Translations under genes and position numbers: made by a program | Shown: positions 35,275-44,657 of the stretch, in pieces | How positions within the stretch are numbered: position 1 is the first letter of the stretch | How the letters are laid out: each line of letters opens with the position of its first letter | NCBI GenBank assembly: GCA_963725425.1 | Contig: CAVRYJ010000042.1 | Coordinates: forward strand, 124,001 to 188,000 | DNA: 64,000 nt | From: Clostridium_I sp963725425 | GTDB lineage: Bacteria > Bacillota > Clostridia > Clostridiales > Clostridiaceae | Reading direction: 5' to 3' | The notes under the pieces: model-generated | Told to the model about the DNA's origin: nothing | The model's input: only the letters and a program-made list of their open reading frames with translations | Databases searched by the model: none

Positions 35275-35802
35275 ATGTTTGACGACACATTAGAGCTAGC
35301 TGAAAACAAACTTCTTTTATTATATATATTGGAACAGATTAAACTACCTATTTCAAAAAATCAATTTACAGAAATTGTACTTGAGAATAATCTTATTAAT
35401 TATTTTACTCTTCAACAATATATATCAGAACTTATTTCAGCTGATTTTACGGAATATAACGAAGTTGATGGAAAACACAGATTAACAGTTACATCTAAAG
35501 GTCATAAAGTTCTTAGCATGTTTACAAACCGATTATCACAAGATAAAATCAATATTGTAGATTCTTATATTAAACAGAACATCAATGCCATAAGAAAGCA
35601 AATAGACATAACTGCTGATTATACCATAGCAAATAACAATAGCTTTACAGTAAACTTAAAGGCTATAGAAAATGACATAGCTCTTATAGATTTAAAACTC
35701 AATGTTGTATCAAATAAACAAGCAAGAGATATTTGTGCACGATGGAAAAATGATTCTTCAGAATTGTATACAAAAATAATCAAGCTATTAATAGATAACT
35801 AA
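35275..35802 (+). CDS. DUF4364 family protein
   Basis: This 175-aa protein has a predicted winged-helix N-terminal half (KLLLLYILEQIKLPISKNQF, then TLQQYISELISADFTEYNEV, KHRLTVTSKGHKVLSMF) and an alpha/beta C-terminal part. Such proteins are probably transcription regulators in clostridia, with unknown targets. AAGGAGG precedes ATG. It converges with the next gene, overlapping by four bases at the stops. Confidence 0.85.
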   Translation: MFDDTLELAENKLLLLYILEQIKLPISKNQFTEIVLENNLINYFTLQQYISELISADFTEYNEVDGKHRLTVTSKGHKVLSMFTNRLSQDKINIVDSYIKQNINAIRKQIDITADYTIANNNSFTVNLKAIENDIALIDLKLNVVSNKQARDICARWKNDSSELYTKIIKLLIDN

Positions 35803-36686
35803 GAGAGTAGCATTCCACTTGGCTCTCTTCCTATTGATATTTTTTTTCTGTTATTTCTAGCTATATTTATACAAAAAATAAAGTTATTGTAATTATCCCC
35901 TACATACACGTTTCCTTTATATTTTAAAATTCCTCGTGGCATTCCACCTATTTCTATTCTCCCTAACTCCTTGCATTTGTTTAAGTCAACAATACTTATT
36001 GTACCATCTCCGAAATTAGTTACATAACATAAATTCTGCTCTATACACATATCTACTGGTGTATTTCCAACAGGTATTCTGTTCAAAATCCTAAAATCCT
36101 TTGAAGAAATTATACTTATGCTTCCACATTGATCTGAACCTATGTTACTTTCACATATATAAATATCCTTGCCATCAATACTGAACACAGCCTTTGTTGG
36201 ATAATTTCCCACTCTTATATGCCTTACACTATTATTCTTGCCATAGTCAGCCACTGTAATACTGTCACTATTCATATTTGCCGTTACAATTATTTGCTTT
36301 TGTTTGAATAAATCAATACTATGTGGCATATCTTCACATGGAATTTGTTCTTCAATCTGGTTATTTTCTATATTGTACTCTATTATTTTATTTGAATCAC
36401 CACATATAACATAGGCTAAATCTCCGCATACTTTAACGTCATTACAATTCATACCTACAAAAAAATCATTTACGGTATTCCCTGTTTCAAGGGTGACAAG
36501 TGAAAGTGAATTACTATATCTGTTTGCAATTAATAATTTATTTTTATATAAGCATATACCATGTGGGCCGATTCTATCTGAATTTAATGACTTTAAATTT
36601 ATTCTATGAATTTCTGCAAACATTTCCATATCAATTATAGATATACTATCGGAATAAGTATTACATACAAACAAATTATTCTTCAA
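35799..36686 (-). CDS. YncE-like beta-propeller protein
   Basis: This protein of about 295 aa is built of roughly 40-residue blades, each with a pattern such as LFVCNTYSDSISIIDM, LLIANRYSNSLSLVTLETG, IVTANMNSDSITVADYG, CYVTNFGDGTISIVDL. It belongs with the 40-residue YVTN beta-propellers. There is no signal peptide, so it appears intracellular or released late, possibly in spores. TTG at 36686 follows GGAGGTAGT at close spacing; the longer frame starts inside that purine tract. Ligand unknown. Confidence 0.8.
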   Translation of the reverse strand: MKNNLFVCNTYSDSISIIDMEMFAEIHRINLKSLNSDRIGPHGICLYKNKLLIANRYSNSLSLVTLETGNTVNDFFVGMNCNDVKVCGDLAYVICGDSNKIIEYNIENNQIEEQIPCEDMPHSIDLFKQKQIIVTANMNSDSITVADYGKNNSVRHIRVGNYPTKAVFSIDGKDIYICESNIGSDQCGSISIISSKDFRILNRIPVGNTPVDMCIEQNLCYVTNFGDGTISIVDLNKCKELGRIEIGGMPRGILKYKGNVYVGDNYNNFIFCINIARNNRKKISIGREPSGMLLS

Positions 36687-36876
36687 ACTACCTCCCCCCC
36701 TCAATAATATAATATGTATTATCGCAAAATTTTGTCATCACTTATTCATGTTATCTATAAATTTTTCTGCGCCTTTAACTTGTCTTTTTCTTTAAAATGG
36801 CTTATATTGTTTATAGGATAAAGTTACACTGTAAGCTTAATTATTATATACCTTACCATGAAAGGTGGTGTTCCAT

Positions 36877-37134
36877 ATGTATACATACGAAACAAAAGGT
36901 GTTTGTTCAAAGAAAATATGCTTTGATGTTGTAGATAACAAAATAACAAAACTTTCTTTTGTCGGTGGCTGCGAGGGAAATCTTATAGGCATTTCTAAAT
37001 TAGTAGAAGGACTAGAAGTTGAAGATGCTGCTAATCGCCTAAAAGGTATTGATTGTAACGGAAAAGGAACTTCTTGCCCAGATCAACTTTCAAAAGCCCT
37101 ACAAGGGCTAAAGCAGTTAAAAGTGACAAGTTAA
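36877..37134 (+). CDS. TSCPD-domain protein (TIGR03905 type)
   Basis: This 85-aa protein has Cys at GVCSKKICFDV and GGCEGN, and the namesake GKGTSCPDQLSKAL near the end. The domain is the one found at the C-terminus of some ribonucleotide reductases and may bind zinc. The start ATG at 36877 follows AAAGGTGG. Its last codons, reading LKVTS, are supplied by the heptamer repeat (AAAAGTGACAAGTTAA), a sign that the repeat moved into the gene end. Confidence 0.85.
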   Translation: MYTYETKGVCSKKICFDVVDNKITKLSFVGGCEGNLIGISKLVEGLEVEDAANRLKGIDCNGKGTSCPDQLSKALQGLKQLKVTS

Positions 37135-37169
37135 AAAACTTTCATAATTGGTTAAATAACTTTTAACTA

Positions 37170-37212
37170 AAGGGGCGTATATATTTGATTTACTCAAATA
37201 TATACGCCCCTT
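37170..37212 (+). terminator. Terminator after the TSCPD gene
   Basis: A 19-bp perfect stem with arms beginning AAGGGGCGTATATATTTGA and loop TTTAC is followed by AAAAA, and preceded by a T-rich stretch on the other strand. Confidence 0.85.
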
Positions 37213-37244
37213 AAAAATAAAGCATAGCCTTATTTTCTTTATTA

Positions 37245-37380
37245 TTCTTTGATTTTCCCGCCTAAGCGGAAAATCTTCCTTACCTTGTCATTAGCTTGTC
37301 ACTTGTCACTTGTCACTTGTCACTTGTCACTTGTCACTTGTCACTTGTCACTTGTGAAGCTTGTCACTTGTGAAGCTTGT
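37245..37380. repeat. Heptamer composite repeat (copy 3)
   Basis: GATTTTCCCGC CTAA GCGGAAAATC is followed by TTCCTTACC and about ten CTTGTCA units, two of them extended by GAAG. The hairpin arm bases differ from the other copies (CCGC/GCGG against CTGC/GCAG), so pairing is kept although sequence changes. The array ends next to the argD stop. Confidence 0.85.
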
Positions 37381-37381
37381 T

Positions 37382-38560
37382 TTATAATGAAATTTCTTCC
37401 AACACTTTTTGAATAATATCAAGTGCAGCATCAATATCTTCTTTAGTAACATTAAGTGGTGGTAGAAGTCTAACTACTCCATCTCCTGCTGTTATAAGTA
37501 AAAGTTTTTTTTCAAAACATTTATTTACAAAGAGTTTGTTATCAATATTGAGTTTTATTCCAATTAAAAGGCCCATACCTCTTATTTCTTCAATACAACT
37601 GTATTTTTCCTTTAAATTTTTTATTTTTGATTTTATGTATTCAGCCTTTTCATCTACAGAATCAATTATTTTTCCATCAATAAGTTCATGTAAAACACAG
37701 CATCCAATTGCAGCTCCCATTGGATTTCCACCAAAAGTATTACCATGATCTCCAGGTACAAAAGCCTCAGCTGCCTTCTTTGTTGCAAGTACTGCTCCTA
37801 TAGGGAATCCTGCTCCAAGAGCCTTAGCCATACATACTACATCAGGAACTATGCCATACTTTTGGTATGCAAACAACTTTCCACTTCTACCTATTCCACA
37901 TTGTACTTCATCAAATATTAGTAGTGCATCATATTGATTACAAAGACTTCTAACTACTTTTAAGAACTCTTTTTCAGCACAGATAATTCCACCTTCACCT
38001 TGAATAGGTTCAAGAATAACTGCACAAGTGTCATCATTTATCTTACTCGTAATATCTTCTATATCATTAAATTTTGCACTCTTCACATTGCCAATTAACG
38101 GCTTAAAATCCTCTTGATACTTAGGCTGTCCAGTTACTGATAATGCTCCCATGGTACGTCCATGAAATGAATTATCCATATATATTATTTCGTTCTTACT
38201 ACCTTTATTCTTGGCTGACAATTTACCATATTTTCTTCCAAGCTTTAAAGCAGTTTCTATTGACTCAGTTCCACTGTTACAAAGAAACACTTTTTGATGA
38301 TCAGAATTGTCACATAATTTTTCAGCTAAATTCATAGCATTTTCATTCCAATAATAATTTGATATATGCATAAGTTTCTCTGCCTGATTTTTTATAGTCT
38401 CGACTATTTTAGGATTCGAGTGTCCTAAACAATTTACAGCAACACCAGATACAAAATCTATATATTCTACTCCGCCCTTATCAAAAAGCCTTGTTCCCTT
38501 TCCTTTATCAAAAACCACATCAAATCTACCATAAGTGTTCATTATATTATCTCTTGACAT
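37382..38560 (-). CDS. argD: Acetylornithine aminotransferase
   Basis: This 392-aa class III PLP aminotransferase has FLCNSGTESIETALKLGRKY, NSFHGRTMGALS, VILEPIQGEGGI, LLIFDEVQCGIGRSG and the PLP lysine in VCMAKALGAGFPIGAV. It forms N-acetylornithine in arginine synthesis. It is divergent from argC-argJ, which supports the assignment over other class III members. Start ATG at 38560, with AAAAGGAG upstream. Probably ArgR-controlled through palindromes in the spacer. Confidence 0.93.
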   Translation of the reverse strand: MSRDNIMNTYGRFDVVFDKGKGTRLFDKGGVEYIDFVSGVAVNCLGHSNPKIVETIKNQAEKLMHISNYYWNENAMNLAEKLCDNSDHQKVFLCNSGTESIETALKLGRKYGKLSAKNKGSKNEIIYMDNSFHGRTMGALSVTGQPKYQEDFKPLIGNVKSAKFNDIEDITSKINDDTCAVILEPIQGEGGIICAEKEFLKVVRSLCNQYDALLIFDEVQCGIGRSGKLFAYQKYGIVPDVVCMAKALGAGFPIGAVLATKKAAEAFVPGDHGNTFGGNPMGAAIGCCVLHELIDGKIIDSVDEKAEYIKSKIKNLKEKYSCIEEIRGMGLLIGIKLNIDNKLFVNKCFEKKLLLITAGDGVVRLLPPLNVTKEDIDAALDIIQKVLEEISL

Positions 38561-38637
38561 TATCGAAAAACTCCTTTTTATTATTTACTTTTTCTTAATT
38601 GTATCACTAATCTTCAAACATATATATAATATTTATA

Positions 38638-38651
38638 TGTATAATTATACA
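38638..38651. promoter_or_regulatory. Candidate ArgR box 1
   Basis: A perfect palindrome TGTATAATTATACA lies in the argD-argC divergent spacer. It resembles ARG boxes of Firmicutes. Confidence 0.55.
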
Positions 38652-38717
38652 CGGAAACAAATATATATTCAATAATTTTATTAAATTTCTCTATTTTCCT
38701 TGAATAATTATTATATA

Positions 38718-38733
38718 TTATGTATAATCATAA
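38718..38733. promoter_or_regulatory. Candidate ArgR box 2
   Basis: TTATGTATAATCATAA, a near palindrome of the same kind, lies 80 bp from box 1 and about 110 bp upstream of argC. Paired boxes fit cooperative ArgR binding. Confidence 0.5.
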
Positions 38734-38754
38734 TAAAGTATATAGATAAACAGA

Positions 38755-38806
38755 TTTCTTAGAATCAGGTGAGGTTTTGGTTTTGACCCCATCTGATTCT
38801 TAGAAA
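38755..38806 (+). promoter_or_regulatory. Leader hairpin upstream of argC
   Basis: TTTCTTAGAATCAG (38755-38768) pairs with CTGATTCTTAGAAA (38793-38806), extended by GTGAGGT/ACCCCAT with some mismatches. It has no T run and is followed by GTTATCGGATAAACGTTAAC. It may be a dispersed palindrome or a leader structure. Confidence 0.6.
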
Positions 38807-38846
38807 TCGTTATCGGATAAACGTTAACTTAATTGGAGTGATAGTT

Positions 38847-39884
38847 ATGATAAAAGCAGGCATTATTGGAGCAACTGGATATTCGGGTGAAGAGCTTACC
38901 CGATTACTATATAGTCATCCAGATGTTACAATTGATTTTTTATGTTCTAATAGTTATATAGGTGAAGATTTCAGTAATGTATATCCCGGTTTCAAGAAAT
39001 TCATTGATAAAAAATGTGTTAACGTAGATGAAGCCTTTGAAAGATTAATTGATATAGATGTACTTTTTACAGCTTTGCCCTCTGGGAAGGCATTAGAGTT
39101 TGGCAATGCGTGTATGGAGAACAATGTTAAACTTATAGATATTGGCTCTGATTTTAGGCTTAAGAGCAAAGAATTATATAAAAAGTGGTATAAATTTGAT
39201 CACAAATATCCAAATTTACTTAAGGAAGCTGTATATGGATTACCAGAACTAAACAGAGAAGCTATTAAAGCAGCAAAACTTGTTGCCAGCGCTGGTTGCT
39301 ACCCAACTGCGAGCTCCCTTGCTCTTATCCCCCTTGTTAAAAATAACATAATAGATAGCTCTTCCATTATAATAGATGCTAAATCTGGTGTTTCTGGTGC
39401 TGGAAGAAAAGCTTCAACAGGAAATTTGTACGTTGAGTGTAATGAATCTATCAAAGCCTACGGGGTAGCAACACACAGGCATACACCAGAAATCGAACAA
39501 ACGCTTTCTAATGTAGCTAATGAAGATATTAAATTGACCTTTACACCTCATCTTATTCCTATGAACCGAGGTATTCTTGCTACCTGTTATGGAAAATTAA
39601 ATAGAAATTATAAAACTGAGGATTTATTAGAGCTATATAAGTCATTTTATAAAGAAGATTACTTTGTTAGGGTAAATGATGAACTTCCTGAAACCAGATG
39701 GGTTAAAGATTCAAATTTTTGTGATATAAGTTTAAGAGTTGATGAAAGAACAAATAAAGTTATTGTTATTTCTGCAATTGATAACCTTATTAAAGGTGCG
39801 GCCGGTCAAGCAATTCAAAATATGAACTTGATGTTTGATTTAGAAGAAACCACTGCACTTAAAATCAGTCCTATTTTTGCATAG
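38847..39884 (+). CDS. argC: N-acetyl-gamma-glutamyl-phosphate reductase
   Basis: This 345-aa reductase has an NADP-binding start MIKAGIIGATGYSGEELTRL and the catalytic Cys in VASAGCYPTASSLAL (about 148). It reduces acetylglutamyl phosphate to the semialdehyde. The start ATG at 38847 follows GGAGTG by seven bases; an upstream in-frame GTG overlaps that site. argJ begins 45 bp after it, in the same operon. Confidence 0.95.
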   Translation: MIKAGIIGATGYSGEELTRLLYSHPDVTIDFLCSNSYIGEDFSNVYPGFKKFIDKKCVNVDEAFERLIDIDVLFTALPSGKALEFGNACMENNVKLIDIGSDFRLKSKELYKKWYKFDHKYPNLLKEAVYGLPELNREAIKAAKLVASAGCYPTASSLALIPLVKNNIIDSSSIIIDAKSGVSGAGRKASTGNLYVECNESIKAYGVATHRHTPEIEQTLSNVANEDIKLTFTPHLIPMNRGILATCYGKLNRNYKTEDLLELYKSFYKEDYFVRVNDELPETRWVKDSNFCDISLRVDERTNKVIVISAIDNLIKGAAGQAIQNMNLMFDLEETTALKISPIFA

Positions 39885-39929
39885 ATATACAAAAATGGCA
39901 ATAGATAAATTAAGAAAGAAGGTTTACAA

Positions 39930-41152
39930 ATGGATTCAATAAAAATATTAGAAAATAAAACTATAACTGATGTACCATTTTTCAAAGCTGCAGGTATTCA
40001 CTGTGGGCTTAAAAGAGTAAAAAAAGATTTATGTGTTATCTACAGTGAAAAAAGCGCTGTAGCCGCTGCTGTTTTTACTAGCAATAAAGTTAAAGCCGCT
40101 CCTGTTCTTTTAAATATGAAAACCATAGCAAATGAAAATATCCAAGCCATCGTTGCTAACAGCGGAAATGCAAATGCTTGTACTGGTGCCGCTGGATATA
40201 AAGATGCAGTATCAATGGCAGAATTAACAGCAAAAGAACTTAACCTTACTCCGGGTGAAGTCATGGTAGCTTCAACTGGAATAATTGGAGAGCCGCTTAA
40301 ATTTGACAAAATAACCAAAGGCATAAAAATGGCATGCGAAAATCTTTCCTATGATGGTGGTAATGATGCAGGAAGCGCTATAATGACCACTGACACATTT
40401 CAAAAGAAGATAGCCATAGAATTTACCCTTGACAATAAAAAAGTGATGATTAGTGCCGTAGCAAAGGGCTCTGGAATGATACACCCTAATATGGGTACAA
40501 TGCTTTCCTTTGTAGTTACCGATGCTAATATCTCTAAAACTATGCTTGACAAGGCACTTAAGACCAGTGTAGTTGATTCTTATAACATGGTTTCTGTAGA
40601 TGGAGACACAAGTACTAATGACATGGTAATAGTTCTTGCAAATGGAGCTGCTGAAAATAAATTAATAGATTCTGAAGATAGTGATTATGACATTTTTAAA
40701 GTTGCTCTTCATTTTGTAAATGTTGAATTGTCAAAGCTGATAGCTAAAGATGGAGAGGGTGCAACAAAACTTCTTGAGGTAATAGTGAACAATGCAAAAA
40801 CATTAAAAGATGCTAAAGTATGCTCTAAGGCAGTTATTACTTCTAGTCTTGTAAAAACTGCTTTTTTGGAGCTGATGCTAATTGGGGCAGAATTTTATGT
40901 GCCCTTGGTTACAGTGGTGCAGATTTAAATGTAAATGCCATAAACATATTTTTCAGTAACACCATAGGTAATATTCAAATTTGCAAAGATGGTGGAAACA
41001 TTCCATTTGATGAAGTCCTGGCAAAAAATATACTAAATGAAGAAAAGATAACTATTACTATAGATCTTAGTGATGGTGACTTTAGTGCTACTGCTTGGGG
41101 TTGTGATTTAACTTATGACTACGTTAAAATCAATGGTTCGTATAGAAGCTGA
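39930..41152 (+). pseudogene. argJ: Glutamate N-acetyltransferase (bifunctional ArgJ), frameshifted
   Basis: The gene encodes about 407 codons of ArgJ, which transfers acetyl between ornithine and glutamate. The self-cleavage site is HPNMGTMLSFV (cleaved before the Thr); AAVFTSNKVKAAPV and NSGNANACTG are family blocks. At the T6 run 40862-40867 one base is missing: with seven T the frame continues as FFGADANWGRILCALGYSG to GCDLTYDYVKINGSYRS and TGA at 41150. As written, protein ends at 40928. This may be a homopolymer undercall. Confidence 0.9.
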
Positions 41153-41154
41153 CG

Positions 41155-41206
41155 AAAAAAGCCCCGTAATTTATGACTGATTTGATAAATTACGGGGCTT
41201 TTTTTA
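41155..41206 (+). terminator. Terminator of argCJ
   Basis: The stem AAAAAAGCCCCGTAATTTA / TAAATTACGGGGCTTTTTT has a 12-nt loop and a T run. A classic strong terminator, starting three bases after the restored argJ stop. Confidence 0.93.
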
Positions 41207-41266
41207 GTTAAAAGTTAAGAGTTAAAAGTTAAGAGTTAAGGAAATTTTGCCTTGGGGCAAAATAGA
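41206..41266. repeat. Heptamer composite repeat (copy 4)
   Basis: Five AGTTAAA/AGTTAAG heptamers are followed by GGAA and the hairpin ATTTTGCCTTGGGGCAAAAT. It is inverted relative to copies 1 and 3 (heptamers first). Confidence 0.8.
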
Positions 41267-41356
41267 ACAAATTTTTATGTAGTGGGGCTCATAACACTGT
41301 GGTATTATAGTATTATAAATATATACAATATTGCAAACTAAAGGAGGCATAATGTA

Positions 41357-41830
41357 ATGAAAACATATATCACTAAAGCCACGATAATTTTTATCATTTC
41401 ACTTATATGTGTTGGTTGTTACATTTATAGTCAAATGTCAACGGAAATACCATTTAATCCTCCTACAACTGTAATAAAATATAATGGTAAATCTATACCA
41501 ACTTCTCTTGGAGACCACAATTGGATACCCAAAAATGGTGGTAGTAGTTATGAGACAGAAGGTGAATACACCGTGGGCAAAAATACTCAGAACTTTGCTG
41601 CTAAGTCTGGTGCTATAATCCATATATTAATACAATCAAAACCTAAAAGCATGAAAATAGTTCAAATACTAGCTATTAATAAATACAAGGAATACAAAAC
41701 ATTTACCGGTGCAAAAGAATACGTATTAACGCTTCCAATTGAAAGTGGAGAATACATATTTAATGTATTTGCTAATTGGGATACCAATGAGCATAATACA
41801 GCCACTATCTTTCGGGTTAAAATAGAATAG
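41357..41830 (+). CDS. Lipoprotein of unknown function
   Basis: This 157-aa protein has an N-terminal hydrophobic stretch and a lipobox-like ISLICVGC (Cys at about 21), so it is probably membrane-anchored outside the cell. The mature part is Ig-like beta: IKYNGKSIPTSLGDHNWIPK, then QNFAAKSGAIIHILIQSKP and EYVLTLPIESGEYIFNVFAN. No enzymatic motif. AAAGGAGG precedes the ATG. The dispersed 134-bp repeat begins six bases after its stop. Confidence 0.75.
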   Translation: MKTYITKATIIFIISLICVGCYIYSQMSTEIPFNPPTTVIKYNGKSIPTSLGDHNWIPKNGGSSYETEGEYTVGKNTQNFAAKSGAIIHILIQSKPKSMKIVQILAINKYKEYKTFTGAKEYVLTLPIESGEYIFNVFANWDTNEHNTATIFRVKIE

Positions 41831-41835
41831 TTGAT

Positions 41836-41969
41836 TGATTTTTAGTCATTAAAAATTTCAGAAATAAAAAGAACAAAAGCACATTTGGTAATGCATACCA
41901 TTTGTGATTTTTGTCTAGGCTTTAAGTACGGGTAAAAACCCCATAAACATCATAATACAAATTAATAAA
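41836..41969 (+). repeat. Dispersed repeat copy 2 (match to 4288-4431)
   Basis: Same order of blocks as copy 1: TGATTTTTAGTCATTAAAAA, hairpin arms GCACATTTGGTA/TACCATTTGTG, then GTCTAGGCTTTAAGTACG and CATAATACAAATTAATAA. Its right end lies in the truncated 3' end of the flavodoxin-like gene, as if the element had inserted there. Confidence 0.85.
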
Positions 41970-42348
41970 GGCATTCTATATATACAGTCTTTCCTGCAAA
42001 CGCAGGCCTGTGACAGTTGAATGCCATACGGTCAATCCAGTTTTTCATTATCCCATTGACATCCTCTACATATACAGGACTTGCAACAAGTATGCCATCA
42101 GTTTGATGTATCTTATCCCATATTTCAAGCAAATCATCCTTCAAAGGGCATTTTCCTTCACCCTTGTCAAAGCAGACTCTGCATCCACAGCATGTCTTTA
42201 TATCGAGGTGGCCCAACTGTATTTTTTCAACCTCCAGAGCAATATTCTCCTTATCTGCAATTGATAAAAGTTGTTTTTCAATCAGTGACACAGCAGTGTT
42301 TGTGTTGCCATTTATTCTATAGCTACTCACCAATGATATTATCTTCAT
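41962..42348 (-). pseudogene. NADPH-dependent FMN reductase/flavodoxin family, 3' truncated
   Basis: The 128 codons begin MKIISLVSSYRINGNTNTAV, the FMN phosphate loop, and include the Cys cluster KTCCGCRVCFDKGEGKCPLKDD seen in iron-sulphur flavoproteins and related reductases, then GILVASPVYVEDVNGIMKNWIDR. Family members run 180 or more residues; here the frame ends ECLY just after FAGKTVYI, at the border of the dispersed repeat. The substrate-binding end is lost, so the gene is probably inactive. Confidence 0.75.
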
Positions 42349-42423
42349 TCCGACCTCCCACTAAAATTATAATATCCTGATTTTTATACTTAGAGTGAAC
42401 TAAGGGAATTAAAATGGCTTCCC

Positions 42424-43272
42424 TTAGAAATTATTATGTTTTATTTTAATTGATTTTTCTGCCCTAGCAGAAAAATCTTCCTTAACTCTTAACTGCTCCA
42501 TTTCGCCAGTCTCTTGTATTTGTTTATTTATTTCATATAAACAAGTAACAATTTTAATCAGTTCATGGTTTCCTGTGTCCACATCTTCTGCAATGTTAAT
42601 ATAATTGCAATCCTGAAGAAAATCAAACACTGTCCACTCTGTCCAGTGTTTGGTAATATCAACTTTATAATTTGGGTTTTGTGGGAATATGAATCTTAAT
42701 TTTTCTAATTCTTCCTCACCATCTAAAATTTCTTTAATGTACAAAGACAATAATAAACTGGCTTTGTCATAGGCCATACTTTTTTTATCCTTATTATTCT
42801 TTGACCAAACTATAAGTATAATTACTCTTACAAATTTGTCTCTCTCCATCACTTTTTCCAAAACTTCAGTACTTATATTTTCACTACTGATCCTAAAGAG
42901 AGTCAAAATTTTAAGCTTAAACTCCATATATTCCCATAAGTCCATAATGTTTTCTTCATTCAAATAATTCAAAAATTTAAGTTTTTCCTCGCTATTCAAA
43001 TAGGAGAAAGCTTCTTCTTTAATAATAAAGTCTAAAGTCTCATTTTTTAACAATTTCACTTTGAAAGCTTGTTCCATATTATTTTTAAAATTTATAGCAA
43101 TTTCAAAGGACACTGCAGTTTCTGGTGTAAGTGATTTAACTTTGCACCTTAAATGACTTCTATTAAAGTATAAATCCGGTTTATTTTTTCTAATTATATA
43201 GCCATAATCAATTAATTGATGAGTTTTAGGATTGTATCCACCAAACCATTTGACTATTCCAACCTCTCTCAT
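42424..43272 (-). CDS. Protein with cold-shock-like N-terminal domain
   Basis: This 282-aa protein opens VGIVKWFGGYNPKTHQLIDYGYI, followed by DLYFNRSHLRCKVKSLTPETAVSFEI, which fits a cold-shock OB domain (G.VKWF, GYGFI, D.FVH). The remaining 200 residues are helical and unfamiliar. It may bind RNA or single-stranded DNA. It overlaps folC by four bases. Its last 20 codons (VKEDFSARAEKSIKIKHNNF) are encoded by heptamer-hairpin repeat copy 5, so the original C-terminus has been replaced. Confidence 0.7.
   Translation of the reverse strand: MREVGIVKWFGGYNPKTHQLIDYGYIIRKNKPDLYFNRSHLRCKVKSLTPETAVSFEIAINFKNNMEQAFKVKLLKNETLDFIIKEEAFSYLNSEEKLKFLNYLNEENIMDLWEYMEFKLKILTLFRISSENISTEVLEKVMERDKFVRVIILIVWSKNNKDKKSMAYDKASLLLSLYIKEILDGEEELEKLRFIFPQNPNYKVDITKHWTEWTVFDFLQDCNYINIAEDVDTGNHELIKIVTCLYEINKQIQETGEMEQLRVKEDFSARAEKSIKIKHNNF
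42447..42500. repeat. Heptamer composite repeat (copy 5), within a coding end
   Basis: GATTTTTCTGC CCTA GCAGAAAAATC is followed by TTCCTTAACTCTTAACTG. The unit lies inside the 3' end of the cold-shock-like gene and is translated. Confidence 0.75.
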
Positions 43273-44585
43273 GGCTTAATCTCATGTTCATGATCAGTTA
43301 TTATTTTTCTCATGTCACCTATCATATACAAAGAGCCTGCAACAAGTAGCAAATCATCCTTATTACAATATTGTTTTGCCTTTAAAAATGCCTCTTTATA
43401 TTCATCCACACTTTCACAATTAGGATTATATTTCTTAACAACAATTTCTAAGTCCTTGGATAATTCTGCTCTGTTGCTGTGTGGGGTTACAGTTATAATT
43501 CTTTCAGCCCTCTTTGAAATAACTTCAACCATTTTTTCTACTTCTTTATCTGCAAGTATTCCAAGTATAAGTACAAGTTTTTTATATTTAAAATAAGTTC
43601 CAATACTTTCACTTAACTTTTTTATTCCATCCCTGTTATGAGCTCCATCTATAACAACTAAAGGGGCATTTTCTAAAACCTCAAGTCTACCTTTCCATTC
43701 AACACTCTTTAATGCGGCTATAATATCTTTTTTTTCTACCTTAACTCCTAGATGAATTAACTCTTCAATACAATGTATTGCGGTACTACAATTGAGAAGC
43801 TGATGTTGCCCTAAAAGTGATAGAGTTATATCATAAGAATCATTTTTAGTTCTAATCTCAATGTGTTGGTACAACTTAGATGAAATATTTCTCACTTCAA
43901 TAAAACGTGCAGAATTCTCATCAACCTTTATTAATAATGCATTATTTGCTCTTGCTATTTCTTCTATAACTTCTTCACTTTCATCTTCTTGAGGATACAA
44001 AATAACCGACTTATTTTTCTTTATAATTCCTGCTTTTTCAGAAGCAATTTCTTTTAAAGTATTCCCCAAAATATTCATGTGATCATAGCTAATTGAGGCG
44101 ATTACACACAAAAGAGGATCTATGACATTAGTGGAATCAAGCCTACCACCTAGTCCAACTTCCAACACTACAAAATCAATGTTTTTCTCATAAAAATAAA
44201 GAAAAGCAGCGCAGGTTATTATTTCAAATTCAGTTGGGTGTTCATAACCAAGTTTCTCTACCTTGTCTACAACCTTAGAAAGTTTTGTTACCACCAGTGC
44301 TAGTTCTTCTTTTAGTATGTTTTCACCATTTATTTGTATTCGCTCTTCAAATTGTTCTAGGAAGGGTGACGTATACATCCCTACATTATACCCTGCTTCT
44401 CTCAAAATTTTTGTAATCATAATAGCCGTAGAACCTTTTCCATTTGTTCCTGCCACGTGAATACATTTTATCTTTTTTTCTGGATTTCCTAAAAGTTCAA
44501 GTATTTTCTCTGTTCTTGCTAATCCATAATTGCTTCCAAATTTAGCTGTATTCTTTATATAATCCATAGTTTCTCTGTAATTCAT
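43269..44585 (-). CDS. folC: Folylpolyglutamate/dihydrofolate synthase
   Basis: This 438-aa Mur-ligase-type enzyme has the P-loop CIHVAGTNGKGSTAIMI (about 41-57), GMYTSPFLEQFEERIQING and LEVGLGGRLDSTNVIDP. It joins glutamate to folates. ATGA overlap with the next gene suggests translational coupling. The gene is full length. Confidence 0.94.
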   Translation of the reverse strand: MNYRETMDYIKNTAKFGSNYGLARTEKILELLGNPEKKIKCIHVAGTNGKGSTAIMITKILREAGYNVGMYTSPFLEQFEERIQINGENILKEELALVVTKLSKVVDKVEKLGYEHPTEFEIITCAAFLYFYEKNIDFVVLEVGLGGRLDSTNVIDPLLCVIASISYDHMNILGNTLKEIASEKAGIIKKNKSVILYPQEDESEEVIEEIARANNALLIKVDENSARFIEVRNISSKLYQHIEIRTKNDSYDITLSLLGQHQLLNCSTAIHCIEELIHLGVKVEKKDIIAALKSVEWKGRLEVLENAPLVVIDGAHNRDGIKKLSESIGTYFKYKKLVLILGILADKEVEKMVEVISKRAERIITVTPHSNRAELSKDLEIVVKKYNPNCESVDEYKEAFLKAKQYCNKDDLLLVAGSLYMIGDMRKIITDHEHEIKP

Positions 44586-44657
44586 CTTTTCTACATCCTT
44601 TTATTTTAAGGCATCTATTAAAAACACCTATTTATTATGCAAACATTATTATTTTTT

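Noticed and set aside
37290..37380. Heptamer arrays considered as a CRISPR
   Set aside because: Units are 7 bp without spacers and no cas gene is near.
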